64,000 bases of DNA from Sistotremastrum niveocremeum HHB9708 (Eukaryota > Basidiomycota > Agaricomycetes > Sistotremastrales > Sistotremastraceae): contig KV419394.1 in assembly GCA_001630475.1 (NCBI GenBank), forward strand, positions 124,001 through 188,000, in the 5' to 3' direction. The notes below the pieces were generated by a model. It searched no databases and was not told where the DNA came from. It worked only from the letters and a program-made list of their open reading frames with translations. Positions 12,293-23,044 of the stretch are shown in pieces (the first letter of the stretch is position 1; each line of letters opens with the position of its first letter). Position numbers and translations under genes: made by a program.

Positions 12293-14039
12293 TCATGGCT
12301 TTTCATTTCCCTGCGCAGACAAGAGTTGATCGTAATGGAGTACAGCACCGAGCAAAGTTTGCGCCCCAGCTTGGCTGATAGGTCATTTCAGCATGCGACT
12401 GCGCAAATGTCAAAGAGGTTACGTACATATCTTCTGAGGTCGAATATTCGGCAGGATTGTGTGATATTCCCCCCTGGAATGGATTAGAACGTTGCGGTGT
12501 AGAAGGTTGTGAGGAGGAGACTCACTTTGCATCTGATAAAGATCATGGCAGTTGGGCACCTACGCGCTGTATAGACACTGAATCTTGTTCAGCAGCATTC
12601 CGAGATCGCATCGCTGTGACTCACGAATCATGACCTGCGCCGCTCTGGATTTCGACAAAAGCAAACCCAGAATCTTTAGCCGATTTCCTCACAGCGTCAA
12701 CGGCAATCCTATCAAAGACGGTCCGAGGGCTGTTCCAGAATTTATCCCACTTCTCCACTTTGACACCCTCCTGAGAAGCAACATGCCGAAGTTCACGTTC
12801 CAGCTCCTCGTCAAGGAATGCGAGGCGCTCATCACTTGGTGCACGAGCATCGATATTGAACTGGACTCGTCCGGCGAGAGTGTTGATTGCTTGAGGGGTA
12901 GAGTTGATGACTGCAACGCTAGCCAGAGCTCCTGGGACAGAGTGCGCGACCTCATTGACCTTCACGATCATCTTAGCGGCGCAGAGCAACGTGTCCGCTC
13001 GAGAATTCATTGGTGTAGTTCCGCAATGTTGCTCTCGACCTCGTAACTCGATAGAGTACCAATTTATGGCTGATGATTCGAGGGTGAACAGACGGAAGAA
13101 TGTTTGGAGAGGAAAAATATACCTTGAACGCCAGTTACCACCCCAACGGAGAGGTCCGTTTGCTCCAATATGGGTCCTTGCTCGATATGAACCTCAAAAT
13201 GAGCGCTGAGCGAGTTCTTCTGATAATCGCATGGCGCATCTCCCAGGAAATCAATTCTCTGGAGCTCTTCCTTGAGTCCAACCCCATTCAGATCCTTGCG
13301 TTCGTGTCTGTGGAGCTATTAGAAAGAATTGAAGCAGGCAGTTGAACCCTGAAACTCACGCCCAGCCCAACTCGAAAGCACCGGCCCAAACTCCAGAGGA
13401 GAGCATGGCTGGAGGGAAGCGAGCCCCTTCTTCGTTCGTCCAGTTGATTGCGGCGATCGGGGCATAGGTCGTGATATTGTTTTCGTGCAGGACCTTCAGG
13501 ACTTCGATAGCGGAGTTCACGCCCACAATGCCGTCGTATTTGCCTCCAGCAGGTTGCGTATCTGCGAACCAAAGTTTCTTGATCACTTCTCGGTGGGCGA
13601 TTGATAGTATGTATGACTGACCTAGGTGACTGCCCATTCCAATAGGCGGAATGTCGTTATTTCTCCCTGGACGGATGGCAAAAATGTTTCCCATTTGATC
13701 AACCTATAAGAAAGCAACATCATGAGAACGTTCAATCGTAGGGTATTCAAAGAATCGCGTACGATGTGCTTGCACCCATATCTCTTAGTCTCTTCAATAA
13801 ACCAAAGTCGCACTTGTTTATCATCGTCATTCAAGGATAAACGATCTAATGCATGTCAATAATGACGAGTAGGATCTTTAAGAATAGGAATACTTGCTCA
13901 TTCCGCCGTCTGGAGTTCTGGTGCAAAATCGTCCAGCATCGGATAATAACCAGGCGTTCAAGTCCACTCACGAGCCCCATTGACAAGATTCCAAGAGGGT
14001 GGCATGAAGCCTCTGGCCATTCACAGTATAGGTATTCAT
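12293..14039 (-). CDS. M20-family N-carbamoyl-L-amino-acid hydrolase / beta-ureidopropionase type
   Basis: Ten minus-strand exons close in phase to 415 residues: 13972-14039, 13897-13916, 13763-13845, 13622-13703, 13360-13561, 13123-13307, 12625-13069, 12526-12559, 12427-12473, 12293-12374. Family landmarks in order are TPDGGMNRL, MGSHLDTQPAGGKYDG (metal-binding His-Asp), NWTNEEGARFPPAMLSSG, HFEVHIEQGPILEQ, GTTPMNSRAD and SGAGHDS. These are the signature of amidases that cleave N-carbamoyl or allantoate-type groups in pyrimidine and purine breakdown. Length fits the family. The second exon is only 20 bases, and the intron after it starts with GCAAGT, a GC-AG intron. The gene is divergent from the tRNA synthetase gene, 271 bases apart. 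Confidence 0.93.
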
Positions 14040-14310
14040 ATCGAATTTCTTGATGGATGCGATGAGGTGTGTTTGAAAGCGGGACGGAATGCTATTCGAA
14101 CCATATCGTGGGGAAGATAACGCTCAAAGAAAGGTCGAGCATGATTCTTGCGATCATCCGAAGACAAGCAGCGTCAAATAATGCTTTCCGCCTACCAAAA
14201 AGTACGTCTCTCGACTTCGGTATGTGAAGCATCCTTTAGACCTTACAATGCCATGCTGTGACTAATTTACCTCGATAGAAAGGCCCTAACTTCGATTTGG
14301 AGTGACTGGC

Positions 14311-15763
14311 ATGCAAATGTCACGGGTTTTGGGCAAGCTGGCTTCCATGCAGTCGCGGTCGGTTCTTCAAGGCGGGAAAATTAGAAGTGGATTGGCTAGG
14401 CGGTCTCTAAGCACGGATCAGACTACACAACGTCACCCGCGCACGATATTCTCAGGAATACAGCCTTCAGGAATACCCCATGTGCGTCGTCGATCCAAGT
14501 CTCGCATCCGCGAGTTGTTTATCTACTTTACAGCTAGGCAACTATCTGGGAGCTCTGTCTCATTGGGTAGAACTTCAGAAGACCGCTGTGCCTGGAGACC
14601 GCCTCTTCTTCTCGGTCGTGGATTTGCATGCTCTGACCGTGCAACGGAAGAAGGATGCGCCCTCCGTCAAAGACGATGCCGAAACCATGACTGCTGCACT
14701 TTTGGCCATTGGATTGGATCCATCGCGGTGTACAATTTTCTGCCAAAGTCATGTGGGTAACATTCGACGATCTCGGACCGACTGTCGCTGATACGTTTTT
14801 GCCTTGAGTAGGTTGCCGAACACCTTCATCTTGCATGGCTATTGTCGTGTATAACATCAATGGGAAGACTCAACCGGATGACTACCTGGAAGGTGATTAT
14901 CCTTGATCCTTCTCTGCGGTCGTCTGTCTGACAGGCCATCCAGGGAAAGCTCGTGGATGCTAGAAACGCAAACAGTGAAGCCGAGATAGATGAGTCTCAT
15001 TTGAATGTTGGACTCTTCACATATCCTGTTCTGCAAGCTGCCGATATCCTTCTCTATCGGTAGATTTTCCTCCTTTCTTCTACCTCATTGAACTAATATT
15101 GTGCGTAGGGCCACACACGTTCCCGTTGGCGAGGACCAGCGACAGCATATTGAACTCTGCCGGGATATCGCCCAAATCCTGAACGCCAGGCTTCAAGAGA
15201 GTCTGCGACCTGATGACTATGAGCGTTCTGCGTTCAGATCTCCCGAGCTCCTGATAAGTACGTTCTCATAATCTTCCGCATTACGCCCCTAGATTCTCAA
15301 CTCAAATGTAATTGCAGCCTCATATAAAAGGATATTATCTCTTCGTGATCCCAATCAGAAGATGTCAAAGTCTTCTCCAGATCTCAAATCCCGGATTCTC
15401 TTGACTGACTCGACGGACGTAATATATCAAAAAATTCGTGGCGCAGTCACAGACTCGCAGCGTGAAATAACATTCAGTCCCGAGGCACGACCTGGCGTGT
15501 CAAATTTACTGACGATATTAGCCGGATGTACTGGCGAGAACGTCTTCGAGCTCGCAGAAAAGTTCGGGAACGCTGGGCATGGCGAATTGAAGAAGACAGT
15601 CATGGAAGCGGTGGAAGAAACGATGAAGGGACCTCGTTCAGAATATCTGCGTCTGCTCAAGGACCGCACTTATATCCAGCAAGTCCTGCGAGATGGTGCT
15701 CGAGAAGCTAGAAAAACGGCCCAGCAGACCATGCGAGAGATAACTGATACGCTTCAAATCTGA
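14311..15763 (+). CDS. MSW1: Mitochondrial tryptophanyl-tRNA synthetase
   Basis: Exons 14311-14481, 14534-14752, 14812-14892, 14944-15059, 15109-15257 and 15318-15763 close in phase to 393 residues. The class I signature appears as [14 protein letters not shown] (HIGH-like) rebuilt across the first intron, and as KMSKSS near the end of the catalytic part. [10 protein letters not shown] and RSPELLI are also typical of TrpRS, which charges tRNA-Trp. The first 40 or so residues are rich in Arg, Ser and Lys with almost no acids, as expected of a mitochondrial presequence. An alternative acceptor at 14935 would add three residues at exon 4. The start at 14311 is the first ATG; 14317 is also possible. 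Confidence 0.93.
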
Positions 15764-15960
15764 TAGCTCTCTTAGACTATAGCATTTATTTATTTTATCT
15801 TATCCCCGATCAATGAACCAATGGCTTGGAATCCGATCTTCGCTGTCAGCTACGAGGGCAAAATGAGCCGGAATTCCGAAGTCCGAATGCCGATGGACCT
15901 GAAGAAAAATTATCGCCAATTATCGCAAATACCCTCACTCCAGCTCTCCACTCTCCTGAC

Positions 15961-17260
15961 ATGCATCGCAACGGAATAAAGCTGCTAACAGGTGCACATC
16001 GACCCCAAAGTAACCTCATAGCTTCTCACTAATCATCGTTCCAGGCAATAGTCATCTGGAGCTCGCTCAGTCTGTTGCGGAGCGGTGAGCATACCGTCTA
16101 CCGCACAATGTGAACTCTGTGCCTAGGGCCGAGCTTGCGTTCTCCGTCAGGCTCAATATTCCGCTCACTCCTTGCGTTGTCAAGAAGTTCTCCAACGGCG
16201 AGATCAACGTCAAAATTACCGAATCAATTCGAGAAGAAGACGTATTCATCATCCAGTCGGGGTGTAGCGATGTGAACGACAACCTCATGGAACTTTTGAT
16301 CCTCGTATCAGCCTGCAAGACGGCTTCAGCACGGAGAATAACAGCCATCATCCCATGTTATCCTTACGCCCGACAAGACAAGAAGGATTCATCGAGAGCT
16401 CCTATCGCTGCCAAGCTGTGCGCTAATATGTTAGCTGTAGCTGGATGCGACCACGTTATCACGATCGACCTTCACGCTAGTCAAATCCAAGGATTCTTTG
16501 ATTTCCCCGTCGACAATCTGTATTCGGAACCCCTGATGATCGGATACATCAAGCAAAGTATTCCAAACTGGCAGGAGTCGATCGTGGTCAGTCCTGATGC
16601 TGGAGGAGCAAAGCGGTCGGTACATTATCCGCGGACTCATAGCGCATACTGATGATATTCTACGACAGTGTGACTGCAATTGCAGACAAATTGGGGGTGG
16701 ACTTCGCTCTGATTCATCGCCAAAGGAATGGACATTCTGCAACGGCTTCGGAGAAGATGGAACTTCTTGTGGGTGATGTTCGAGGAAAGGTACGTATCTT
16801 TCTTTTTGCCTCCGAATGTCTTCATCAATCTTCTTCAGACCGCTATCTTGGTTGACGACATGATCGATACTGGCAAGACTCTGACCCTCGCAACGAAATC
16901 ACTAAAGGAGAATGGCGCTGCAAAAGTCTATGTTCTTGTCTCCCATGGTCTGTTCTCCTTTTCGCACATGCTTCATTGTTTTGACACGACATTCCTAGCC
17001 CTCTTCGGAGAGTCAAACCTCGCCGCTATCTCCCAGCTTCCTCTGGAAGAGCTCGTGGTAAGTCCCATCCTCCAGCACAACTATCGATACTCATCCAGCT
17101 CCAGGTGACAAACACTGTACCTCAGCAGCAACACATCCTTGCGTGCAGTAATCTGGTCGTGATTGATGTTGCTCCTCTTCTCGCTGAGAGTATTCGGCGG
17201 ACACACAACGGAGAGAGCATCAGCGTTCTGTTCAATGAATGGCCAAGCGAACATCTCTAA
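15961..17260 (+). CDS. PRS: Ribose-phosphate pyrophosphokinase (PRPP synthase)
   Basis: Seven exons (15961-15991, 16045-16084, 16151-16615, 16669-16789, 16839-16947, 16999-17057, 17105-17260) close in phase to 326 residues, the usual length. The enzyme transfers pyrophosphate from ATP to ribose 5-phosphate, feeding nucleotide, histidine and tryptophan synthesis. Visible motifs are [75 protein letters not shown] and the PRPP-binding [11 protein letters not shown]. The third exon must begin at 16151, because an earlier acceptor would insert extra residues into a conserved stretch. It follows the tRNA synthetase gene by 197 bases and converges on the first MYND gene. Confidence 0.96.
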
Positions 17261-17379
17261 ATTTTGGTTCATTGGAATCACGGTTCCATGGTCACAGCTC
17301 TGCAAATGTATTCTCATAGAATTCAAGGGCGGAAAACCTGGCAAATTTCAGATAAACATCAATAATGTACTCTACAGCT

Positions 17380-18663
17380 TCAGGATCGCTGCATAGACCA
17401 TTTGTACATGGGAGAGGTCAAATACAACATCATCACTGGCACCATTTTGTCTAGTTGTTGCCACTGGGTTTTGGTCGAAACCGACGAACCACCAAAGATC
17501 TCCCGATTATGAGTCTGCAGAACACGGCTAAGGAATCGTTTTTCGCTGTTGGCGATCTTGACACTGGGGTGCTTGCTGATGTAATCGAAAATGCGATCAT
17601 GTTCGGCGGCTTTCTGGAGTTCAAAGGGTGGAACCTTTCCCTCTCTGAAGTGTGTGTTGTAAAATTGCATGAGCTGTCTGAACTCAGCTCTATCCCGACA
17701 GTTTCCGAATCCGTATGGGATGAGAACGGTCAGATGAAGATTTGACTTCGTAAGCAAGGCATAGGATTTCAACCACCATATGGTTGATATGTTCCCGGGA
17801 GACTCGGAAAGTACCGCCTCGAACTCATGAGCTTGAGGCATGGCCAGGCGCATCTCCTTCAAGCCCTTTCTGTCCATGAGAGAGATAAGAGTGGAGGTTC
17901 TGTACGCCTGGGAGAACTCATCGAAAGTACAGAGGTTGAGGAGACAAAGATATAGGACCTGGACGGGTGCTGGTGTGGTATCTTCGAAGGCGCAGAAACC
18001 GAATTGCAACCATGGGCCAAAACTTTGGATGGAAGGACCTCCTCCGCCGAGAATTGTGTTATAAAAGTGATAGCAAGTCTGCTTGTACTCTGGCCAGCGT
18101 GCAACGGTCTCGCGGACATCTGCCCAGCGGAGACTTGGTGAACCTCCAATGCCCCTCCAGGCTCGCATATGCCATTGGTCTTCCTTCACGTCATAGATGT
18201 GCGAAGGGTCATAATTGGGGTCGAAAATCTTCTCATGCTGGCAGAGCCATGCAAAATTGACTTTCGAGGCTTTGTCACCAGCTGCTCGGTATGCCGCGAG
18301 CATTTCCTGATAGAGTCTGCCTTCGATGCGCCATGTATGAAGCGATGTGGGCTTGACGCCGAATTTCTCGAAAAGCTCTGTGTATATCTGGAGAAGGGAA
18401 TAGACTTCCTGCTCTCCCACGAGCCTATCGATGCCGTAGTCAAGCATCGTTTGAGTGTCTACCACCAACTCGCCACCGCTGGCCCTGGTGACGCAACAGG
18501 CGAGGCGGTCTGCAGTGGTAATGTCGCGGTCTGGCCGGTCGCAAGCCAGTCTGTGGGACAGCCATCCTTTCTTTTGACACTCTGGACTACAATATGCGAT
18601 TCTCTTGCACCCATTGCAGGTCTTTCTGGTTGGGGTATCACAGACTGCGCAGGTACGCCCCAT
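17380..18663 (-). CDS. MYND zinc-finger protein, paralog 1
   Basis: A single uninterrupted frame of 427 residues starting at MGRTCAVC; the frame extends 20 residues further upstream to 18723, but the other three paralogs begin at this point. Residues 5-42 form a MYND finger: C-x2-C, then TCNGCKRIAYCSPECQKK and a closing H-x3-C. MYND fingers bind proline-rich partners. The following 380 or so residues are a helical region shared only with the neighbours (VYTEL/IYTELF.., YRAAG, SVISLMDRKGLK-like and EKRFLSRVLQTHNR blocks); I do not recognise it. No SET domain is visible, so it is not a SMYD methyltransferase. It has no intron, unlike the surrounding genes. Confidence 0.85.
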   Translation of the reverse strand: MGRTCAVCDTPTRKTCNGCKRIAYCSPECQKKGWLSHRLACDRPDRDITTADRLACCVTRASGGELVVDTQTMLDYGIDRLVGEQEVYSLLQIYTELFEKFGVKPTSLHTWRIEGRLYQEMLAAYRAAGDKASKVNFAWLCQHEKIFDPNYDPSHIYDVKEDQWHMRAWRGIGGSPSLRWADVRETVARWPEYKQTCYHFYNTILGGGGPSIQSFGPWLQFGFCAFEDTTPAPVQVLYLCLLNLCTFDEFSQAYRTSTLISLMDRKGLKEMRLAMPQAHEFEAVLSESPGNISTIWWLKSYALLTKSNLHLTVLIPYGFGNCRDRAEFRQLMQFYNTHFREGKVPPFELQKAAEHDRIFDYISKHPSVKIANSEKRFLSRVLQTHNREIFGGSSVSTKTQWQQLDKMVPVMMLYLTSPMYKWSMQRS

Positions 18664-19300
18664 TTTCCTGTGGAACGACTGGTGCGGAAAATAAAGGAAG
18701 CGAATTCGGTATCTGAAGAACACGAAACCAACTCGTCAGTTTCATAAGCAGTGGATCATAGACAAGTCGCGCACGTATACGACGTTCAAATCTTTTCTTC
18801 AGGGGCGCTTCGCTCGATTTTTTCTCCAGGCGATCTCAGATGATTGACGACTTGATGAAACTTTTGTTGAAAGAATTCCAGAGAGCTGTCTTCTGCACCG
18901 AGTAATGAAAGCGAGGATTTAACATCTATCGGTGGGCGAGCTGCGGCACATTTCCTACCTGGAGGGTGTCAGCAAGCAGACTCGTGTCGATCACCGTGCA
19001 ATGATCAGAGAATGACCGCTCACCTTGATCGGCGATCTATCCTTCTCACTGTAGCAACGAGAGAAAGAAAGGGGACTTGAGAAAATTTGACCGCAGGCTT
19101 TGGACCTGGTAGCGAGTCAGGTCCACAGTTAGCGGAATCCGGAACGCGTACTAAGCTACTAGATCTCTCAGAACGTGTCCGACAGACGGAATGATTGATT
19201 GGCAAGATACACTACTGGTTACTGATTGGTATTACATATGCGAAGTCTGCATTTGATAAGGAACAAGAAACGAGACTGGCTGCTTCTTCCTAGACGATGC
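18664..19300. other. Spacer between MYND paralogs 1 and 2
   Basis: This holds the promoter side of paralog 1 and the 3' side of paralog 2. I see no gene. I also see no copy of the GTGACRTCAC palindrome found upstream of the other three paralogs. Confidence 0.6.
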
Positions 19301-20638
19301 TCAGGCAGTGACCCGGCCGCGCCCACGACCCCTCATGACGTCGAAAACTTCTCCGGTTTCCCTCTGATAAAGCAAAAAGCAGGTTATCTGCCGAAGTACC
19401 ATGAAATAAGTCCATGTATTAAGGCATCGCCATTGTGTCGCAGAGGAAGCGCCTTCGCCGAAGATGCATCGATTATTCGTCTTCAAGACGCGTTGAAGGA
19501 ACGGTTTTTCCGCTTTCCCGATTTTGACCTTTGGAAGCCTCGTAACGTATTCATAGATTTTGTCGTTTTCTGCGGCGGTTTGAAGCTGAGAGCCTGCCAC
19601 CTTCCAGTCTTTAAAAAGTCGTGCATAGAAGTGCATGAGCTGATTGACTTCTCGCGGGCTCTGACAATTCGCGAAACCATACGGAATGAGCATCGGAGGA
19701 TCAGGCCTTTCTGCCAGTACCTCTTGGCCAAGCGAAAAGATTTTGAGGCACCAGATTGTCGATACGTTATCAGGAGATTCGGAAAGAACTTGCGTGAATG
19801 CCTTCGGCAATTTGGTGCGAGCAGACTTCAGGCCTTTGCTATCCATTAGAGCGGCGAGTGACGAGGAGGAATATGCTTTGTAGAATTCGTCGAAAGTGCA
19901 TCGAGGAATGAGCTCGCCGTACAGTTTGCCGACTGGACGGGCGGGAGTGACGTCTCCGTCATCGAAAACACAAAAGCCGAATTTTTTGTAGTACTCCTGT
20001 CCCATGAGGTTTGGTCCGCCGCCGGCGACAACCATAAAGTAGAAATCGAAGCATATTTGTTTATCTTTTGGCCATTCCTTCAAGCCTCTCTCCATGTCTG
20101 CAACAGTAGCGCTGAGCGGACCGGCTCCTATACGCATCCAAACGAGTAGCCTGGTGGCGTCTGATTTCTTTCGAGCGGCAGATTGTTCGGGTTTGGGGCC
20201 AAAGATCTCCGGATGAGCACGAAGCCATGCGAAGTTCTTTTCGGAGGCTTCCTTTCCAGCTCTCTGATACGTCGCCACAATCTCCGCGTGAAGTCGCCCT
20301 TCCAGACGTGCTTTGTCGAGGGTCGAGGGTTTCGCATGGAGGTCTCGAAAGAGTTCGGTATAGACAGCGTTGAGCGAAGCGCGATCCTGGGAAGAAGCGA
20401 CCGTCAGGAAGCCATAGGCGAGTAGAGTCTCGTTATCGGTAGCCAATTTATTCTCCGGGCCCACAATATACGAGGCGAGGCGATCTGCGGGAGTGATCCC
20501 TCGTCCTGGATTGTCACAGTCGACGATATGAACAATCCAGTCCTTCGATTGACATATTATACCGCAGTAGACCTTCCTCGTGCATCCTGAGCACGTTTTT
20601 TGAGTCTGAGCACCACAGACTGCACAGCTACGCGGCAT
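19301..20638 (-). CDS. MYND zinc-finger protein, paralog 2
   Basis: One open frame of 445 residues with start MPRSCAVCGAQ. The MYND finger spans about residues 5-42 (TCSGCTRKVYCGIICQSKDW, then H-x3-C). The long C-terminal region follows the same block order as its neighbours: ADRLASYIV, AVYTELFRDL, CTFDEFYKAYSSSSLAALMD, ESPDNVSTIWCLKIF, IPYGFANCQ and EKPFLQRVLKTNNRCIF. It ends with an Arg/Gly-rich tail. No intron. Function is unknown; a protein-protein adaptor role is inferred from the MYND family. A CRE-like palindrome lies about 370 bases upstream. Confidence 0.85.
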   Translation of the reverse strand: MPRSCAVCGAQTQKTCSGCTRKVYCGIICQSKDWIVHIVDCDNPGRGITPADRLASYIVGPENKLATDNETLLAYGFLTVASSQDRASLNAVYTELFRDLHAKPSTLDKARLEGRLHAEIVATYQRAGKEASEKNFAWLRAHPEIFGPKPEQSAARKKSDATRLLVWMRIGAGPLSATVADMERGLKEWPKDKQICFDFYFMVVAGGGPNLMGQEYYKKFGFCVFDDGDVTPARPVGKLYGELIPRCTFDEFYKAYSSSSLAALMDSKGLKSARTKLPKAFTQVLSESPDNVSTIWCLKIFSLGQEVLAERPDPPMLIPYGFANCQSPREVNQLMHFYARLFKDWKVAGSQLQTAAENDKIYEYVTRLPKVKIGKAEKPFLQRVLKTNNRCIFGEGASSATQWRCLNTWTYFMVLRQITCFLLYQRETGEVFDVMRGRGRGRVTA

Positions 20639-21243
20639 GCTTTGCTCAAATCAGAGTGTCGTTCGTCGGATATCTGACAGGGGTTAATGTTCCGATCAGT
20701 CTTTGAGCCAGACAACAGAAGAGGTCTAGTACCTGCAGCTATTAAAAAGAAAAAAGAATGAGAAAACTGGGCCTGCAGCTTGTTCAACGAAGATTCAATA
20801 CAAAAAAGGTCGTCGTAAAGTTTTGAATCTGGCAAATGTTCGTAGTGAGTTAGCTTAGCTCAGGTCGCTGCTCAGGGAATCAAAAGGTACTTACGATTAA
20901 AGGTCAAGCTCTCTGCGCCCTGCATGAGCTCGAGTGGATTCTCTGACCAGCAAATGCAAGGACTTGCCGCTTCGACGCCAACGACGGCCCCGCAAGTTGA
21001 GGAGAAGCGCGTGACGTCACACCTGAATCGCACGAGCGAGGTACGACAGGAGAGCGTTCAGAGCAGGGACGTCACATCGGGGACGTTCAAAAAACTCGTT
21101 CTGAACGCGCCTGGTACTGCTATGATGTACAAGAATAAATTCATTAAATAATAATTTCTGGCTGATATTAAGATGAATATTTAGTATTTACAGGTAGGGG
21201 GAAGAAGAACCAGACATTGTCCGCTGAGCACCTGAGACTCACG
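20639..21243. other. Spacer between MYND paralogs 2 and 3
   Basis: Upstream region of paralog 2 and 3' region of paralog 3. Apart from the palindrome at 21009-21021 and a related half-site at 21068-21078 (GACGTCACATC) I see no gene or repeat. Confidence 0.6.
21009..21021. promoter_or_regulatory. CRE-like palindrome upstream of MYND paralog 2
   Basis: GCGTGACGTCACA contains the perfect ten-base palindrome GTGACGTCAC, which matches the CRE/ATF core TGACGTCA bound by bZIP factors. It lies 371 bases upstream of the paralog 2 start. The same 13-base pattern recurs upstream of paralogs 3 and 4. Binding is inferred. Confidence 0.55.
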
Positions 21244-22446
21244 CTATAGCGGATGGCCTGTAGTTGACATCATTTGTGAGATGTACCAGCGTATAGCAAT
21301 GTCGTTGCACGTCTTCATCACACGGGTGAGAAAACGTTTTTCCGACTTGCTGAGCTTCATGTCCGGCAGCTTCGCGATATATGGGAAGAGCTGATCGCAT
21401 AGCGCAGCATCTTCGAGTTGCAATGGAGGCACGCTGTACTCCTTGAAGAGCGTGCCATAGAAGCGCCGCAGACGGTTCACCTCTGCATCATCTGTACAGT
21501 TCATGAAACCGTAAATGGCGAAGCACGCGGGTTCGGGATTAATGGCGCAACCGAGAGCATATAGCTTTAGCTGCCATATGGAAGAGATGTCGTCAGGCGA
21601 TCGGGAAAGAAGAGACTCGAACTCGGTAGGCATAGCGCTGCGAGCAGTCTTCAACCCTTTTCTGTCCATGAGGGAGATAAGGGATGACGATGAGAAGGCT
21701 TCGCAGAATTCGTCGAAGGTGCACTTCTGTATAAGATCGAAGTAAAGTGACCGAAGAGGAGCGGCCATGTCGTCCTGGAACGTACAAAAGCCGAACTTCA
21801 ACCAGTACTCTGGGAGTTCGGCTGTCGCTCCTCCACAGCTGATCACCATAGTATAGAAGCTGTAACAGAACCGTTTCTCGTCGGACCACGTTTCCTTCAC
21901 TTGTTCGATCTGCTGTCGTGTGGCTCGGGGTGACCCTCCGATGCGAGTCCACACCATAAGTTCGATGACCGCGTCTCGGGCATCAACACTGGGCCCGCAG
22001 GCGGACTCGGAGTCGAAGACTTGGGCATTGGTGCGAAGCCAGAGGAAGTTTCTCTGTGAGGCTTTCTTTCCCGCGCTTCGATACTGGGCGATCATCTCAG
22101 AGTGGAGTTTCTTTTCGACGCGCCATTTATGGATAGTGAGAGGTTTGACGCCGAAGTCGCGAATGATTTCGGTATAGACCGCTACGAGAGAGTTGATATC
22201 TTTAGGATCAGCGACCCTGCAAAAGCCGTAATCGATGAGGGTCTCGACATCCGTGGAGACTTCGCGTGAGATTACGGTGGCAGCGAGACGATCTGCGGTC
22301 GTGATTTCGCGTCCGGGTTTGTCGCATTCGAGAATATGTATGGCCCAGTGTTTCTTTTGACAATTCGCGCTGCAATAGGCAGCCCTTGAGCATCCTCTAC
22401 ATGTCTTTTTAGTTGGAGCACCGCATGTCGTGCAGCTACGGGTCAT
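21244..22446 (-). CDS. MYND zinc-finger protein, paralog 3
   Basis: One open frame of 400 residues starting MTRSCTTCGAPTKKTCRGC. The finger (about residues 5-42) has the full C4-C2HC set, with AAYCSANCQKKHW and H-x3-C. The remainder aligns by eye with paralogs 1, 2 and 4: AVYTEIIRDFGVKP, CTFDEFCEAFSSSSLISLMD, RSPDDISSIWQLKLYALG, YGFMNCTDDAEVNRL and SEKRFLTRVMKTCN. No intron. It is closest in visible block wording to paralog 1 around SSLISLMDRKGLK. Function unknown. Confidence 0.85.
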   Translation of the reverse strand: MTRSCTTCGAPTKKTCRGCSRAAYCSANCQKKHWAIHILECDKPGREITTADRLAATVISREVSTDVETLIDYGFCRVADPKDINSLVAVYTEIIRDFGVKPLTIHKWRVEKKLHSEMIAQYRSAGKKASQRNFLWLRTNAQVFDSESACGPSVDARDAVIELMVWTRIGGSPRATRQQIEQVKETWSDEKRFCYSFYTMVISCGGATAELPEYWLKFGFCTFQDDMAAPLRSLYFDLIQKCTFDEFCEAFSSSSLISLMDRKGLKTARSAMPTEFESLLSRSPDDISSIWQLKLYALGCAINPEPACFAIYGFMNCTDDAEVNRLRRFYGTLFKEYSVPPLQLEDAALCDQLFPYIAKLPDMKLSKSEKRFLTRVMKTCNDIAIRWYISQMMSTTGHPL

Positions 22447-23044
22447 GGTTTTGGAGACGGATTGAGGGGGGCAGAGCGATAAAATATCTGATTGAAAGCC
22501 ATGGAGCTAGCGCAGTGATGGGGATGGAACGATACACACCTGCAACGAATTATAGAGCAAGACTTGCACAGGCTCAAGATGTCACTTGCAATACCGAACG
22601 TGGACGTTCGAAGTGGAGATGTAGCCCGCGACTTTGACGTGACTTCAAGTTCAGAGGGAGATGGAGGACAAATTTAAGGTAAGGAGTTTTGTACTGGAAG
22701 CCAGATGCTTCCACTTTATACTCAGCTACTTCATTCAGTGCATCGCCTTTACTCAGCCCAAATGCAGTGGAAGCGGCAAAGAGAAGAGAATACTAAACGC
22801 GTGACATCACAGTCACCGAAGTACACCGGCTTGCCTCAGACTCGGTGTAGCTGGAGCGTTCCATGGCATTCCAGACGACACGTACTAGGCTAAAAGGCAA
22901 TGTGACGTCCAATGTGGAATATAATCCATTTTTCAGAGGTGACCGATAGTATGAAATACATCATAAATTACTCTACTCCAGAACATAAATCAAGAACAAT
23001 CGTACAAAGTGAAATAAGATTGGGATTGGAAGTAGAATGAGGGC
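22447..23044. other. Spacer between MYND paralogs 3 and 4
   Basis: Holds the upstream region of paralog 3 with the palindrome at 22799-22811 and a TGTGACGTCC half-match near 22900. No gene is seen. Confidence 0.6.
22799..22811. promoter_or_regulatory. CRE-like palindrome upstream of MYND paralog 3
   Basis: GCGTGACATCACA, differing from the paralog 2 element at one central base. It lies about 353 bases upstream of the start at 22446. It is also preceded by ACG/CGC-type bases, as in paralog 4. Confidence 0.55.

Noticed and set aside
17380-22446. SMYD-type histone methyltransferase identity for the MYND genes
   Set aside because: No SET-domain motifs flank the MYND finger, and the finger sits at the extreme N-terminus with an unrelated helical region after it.
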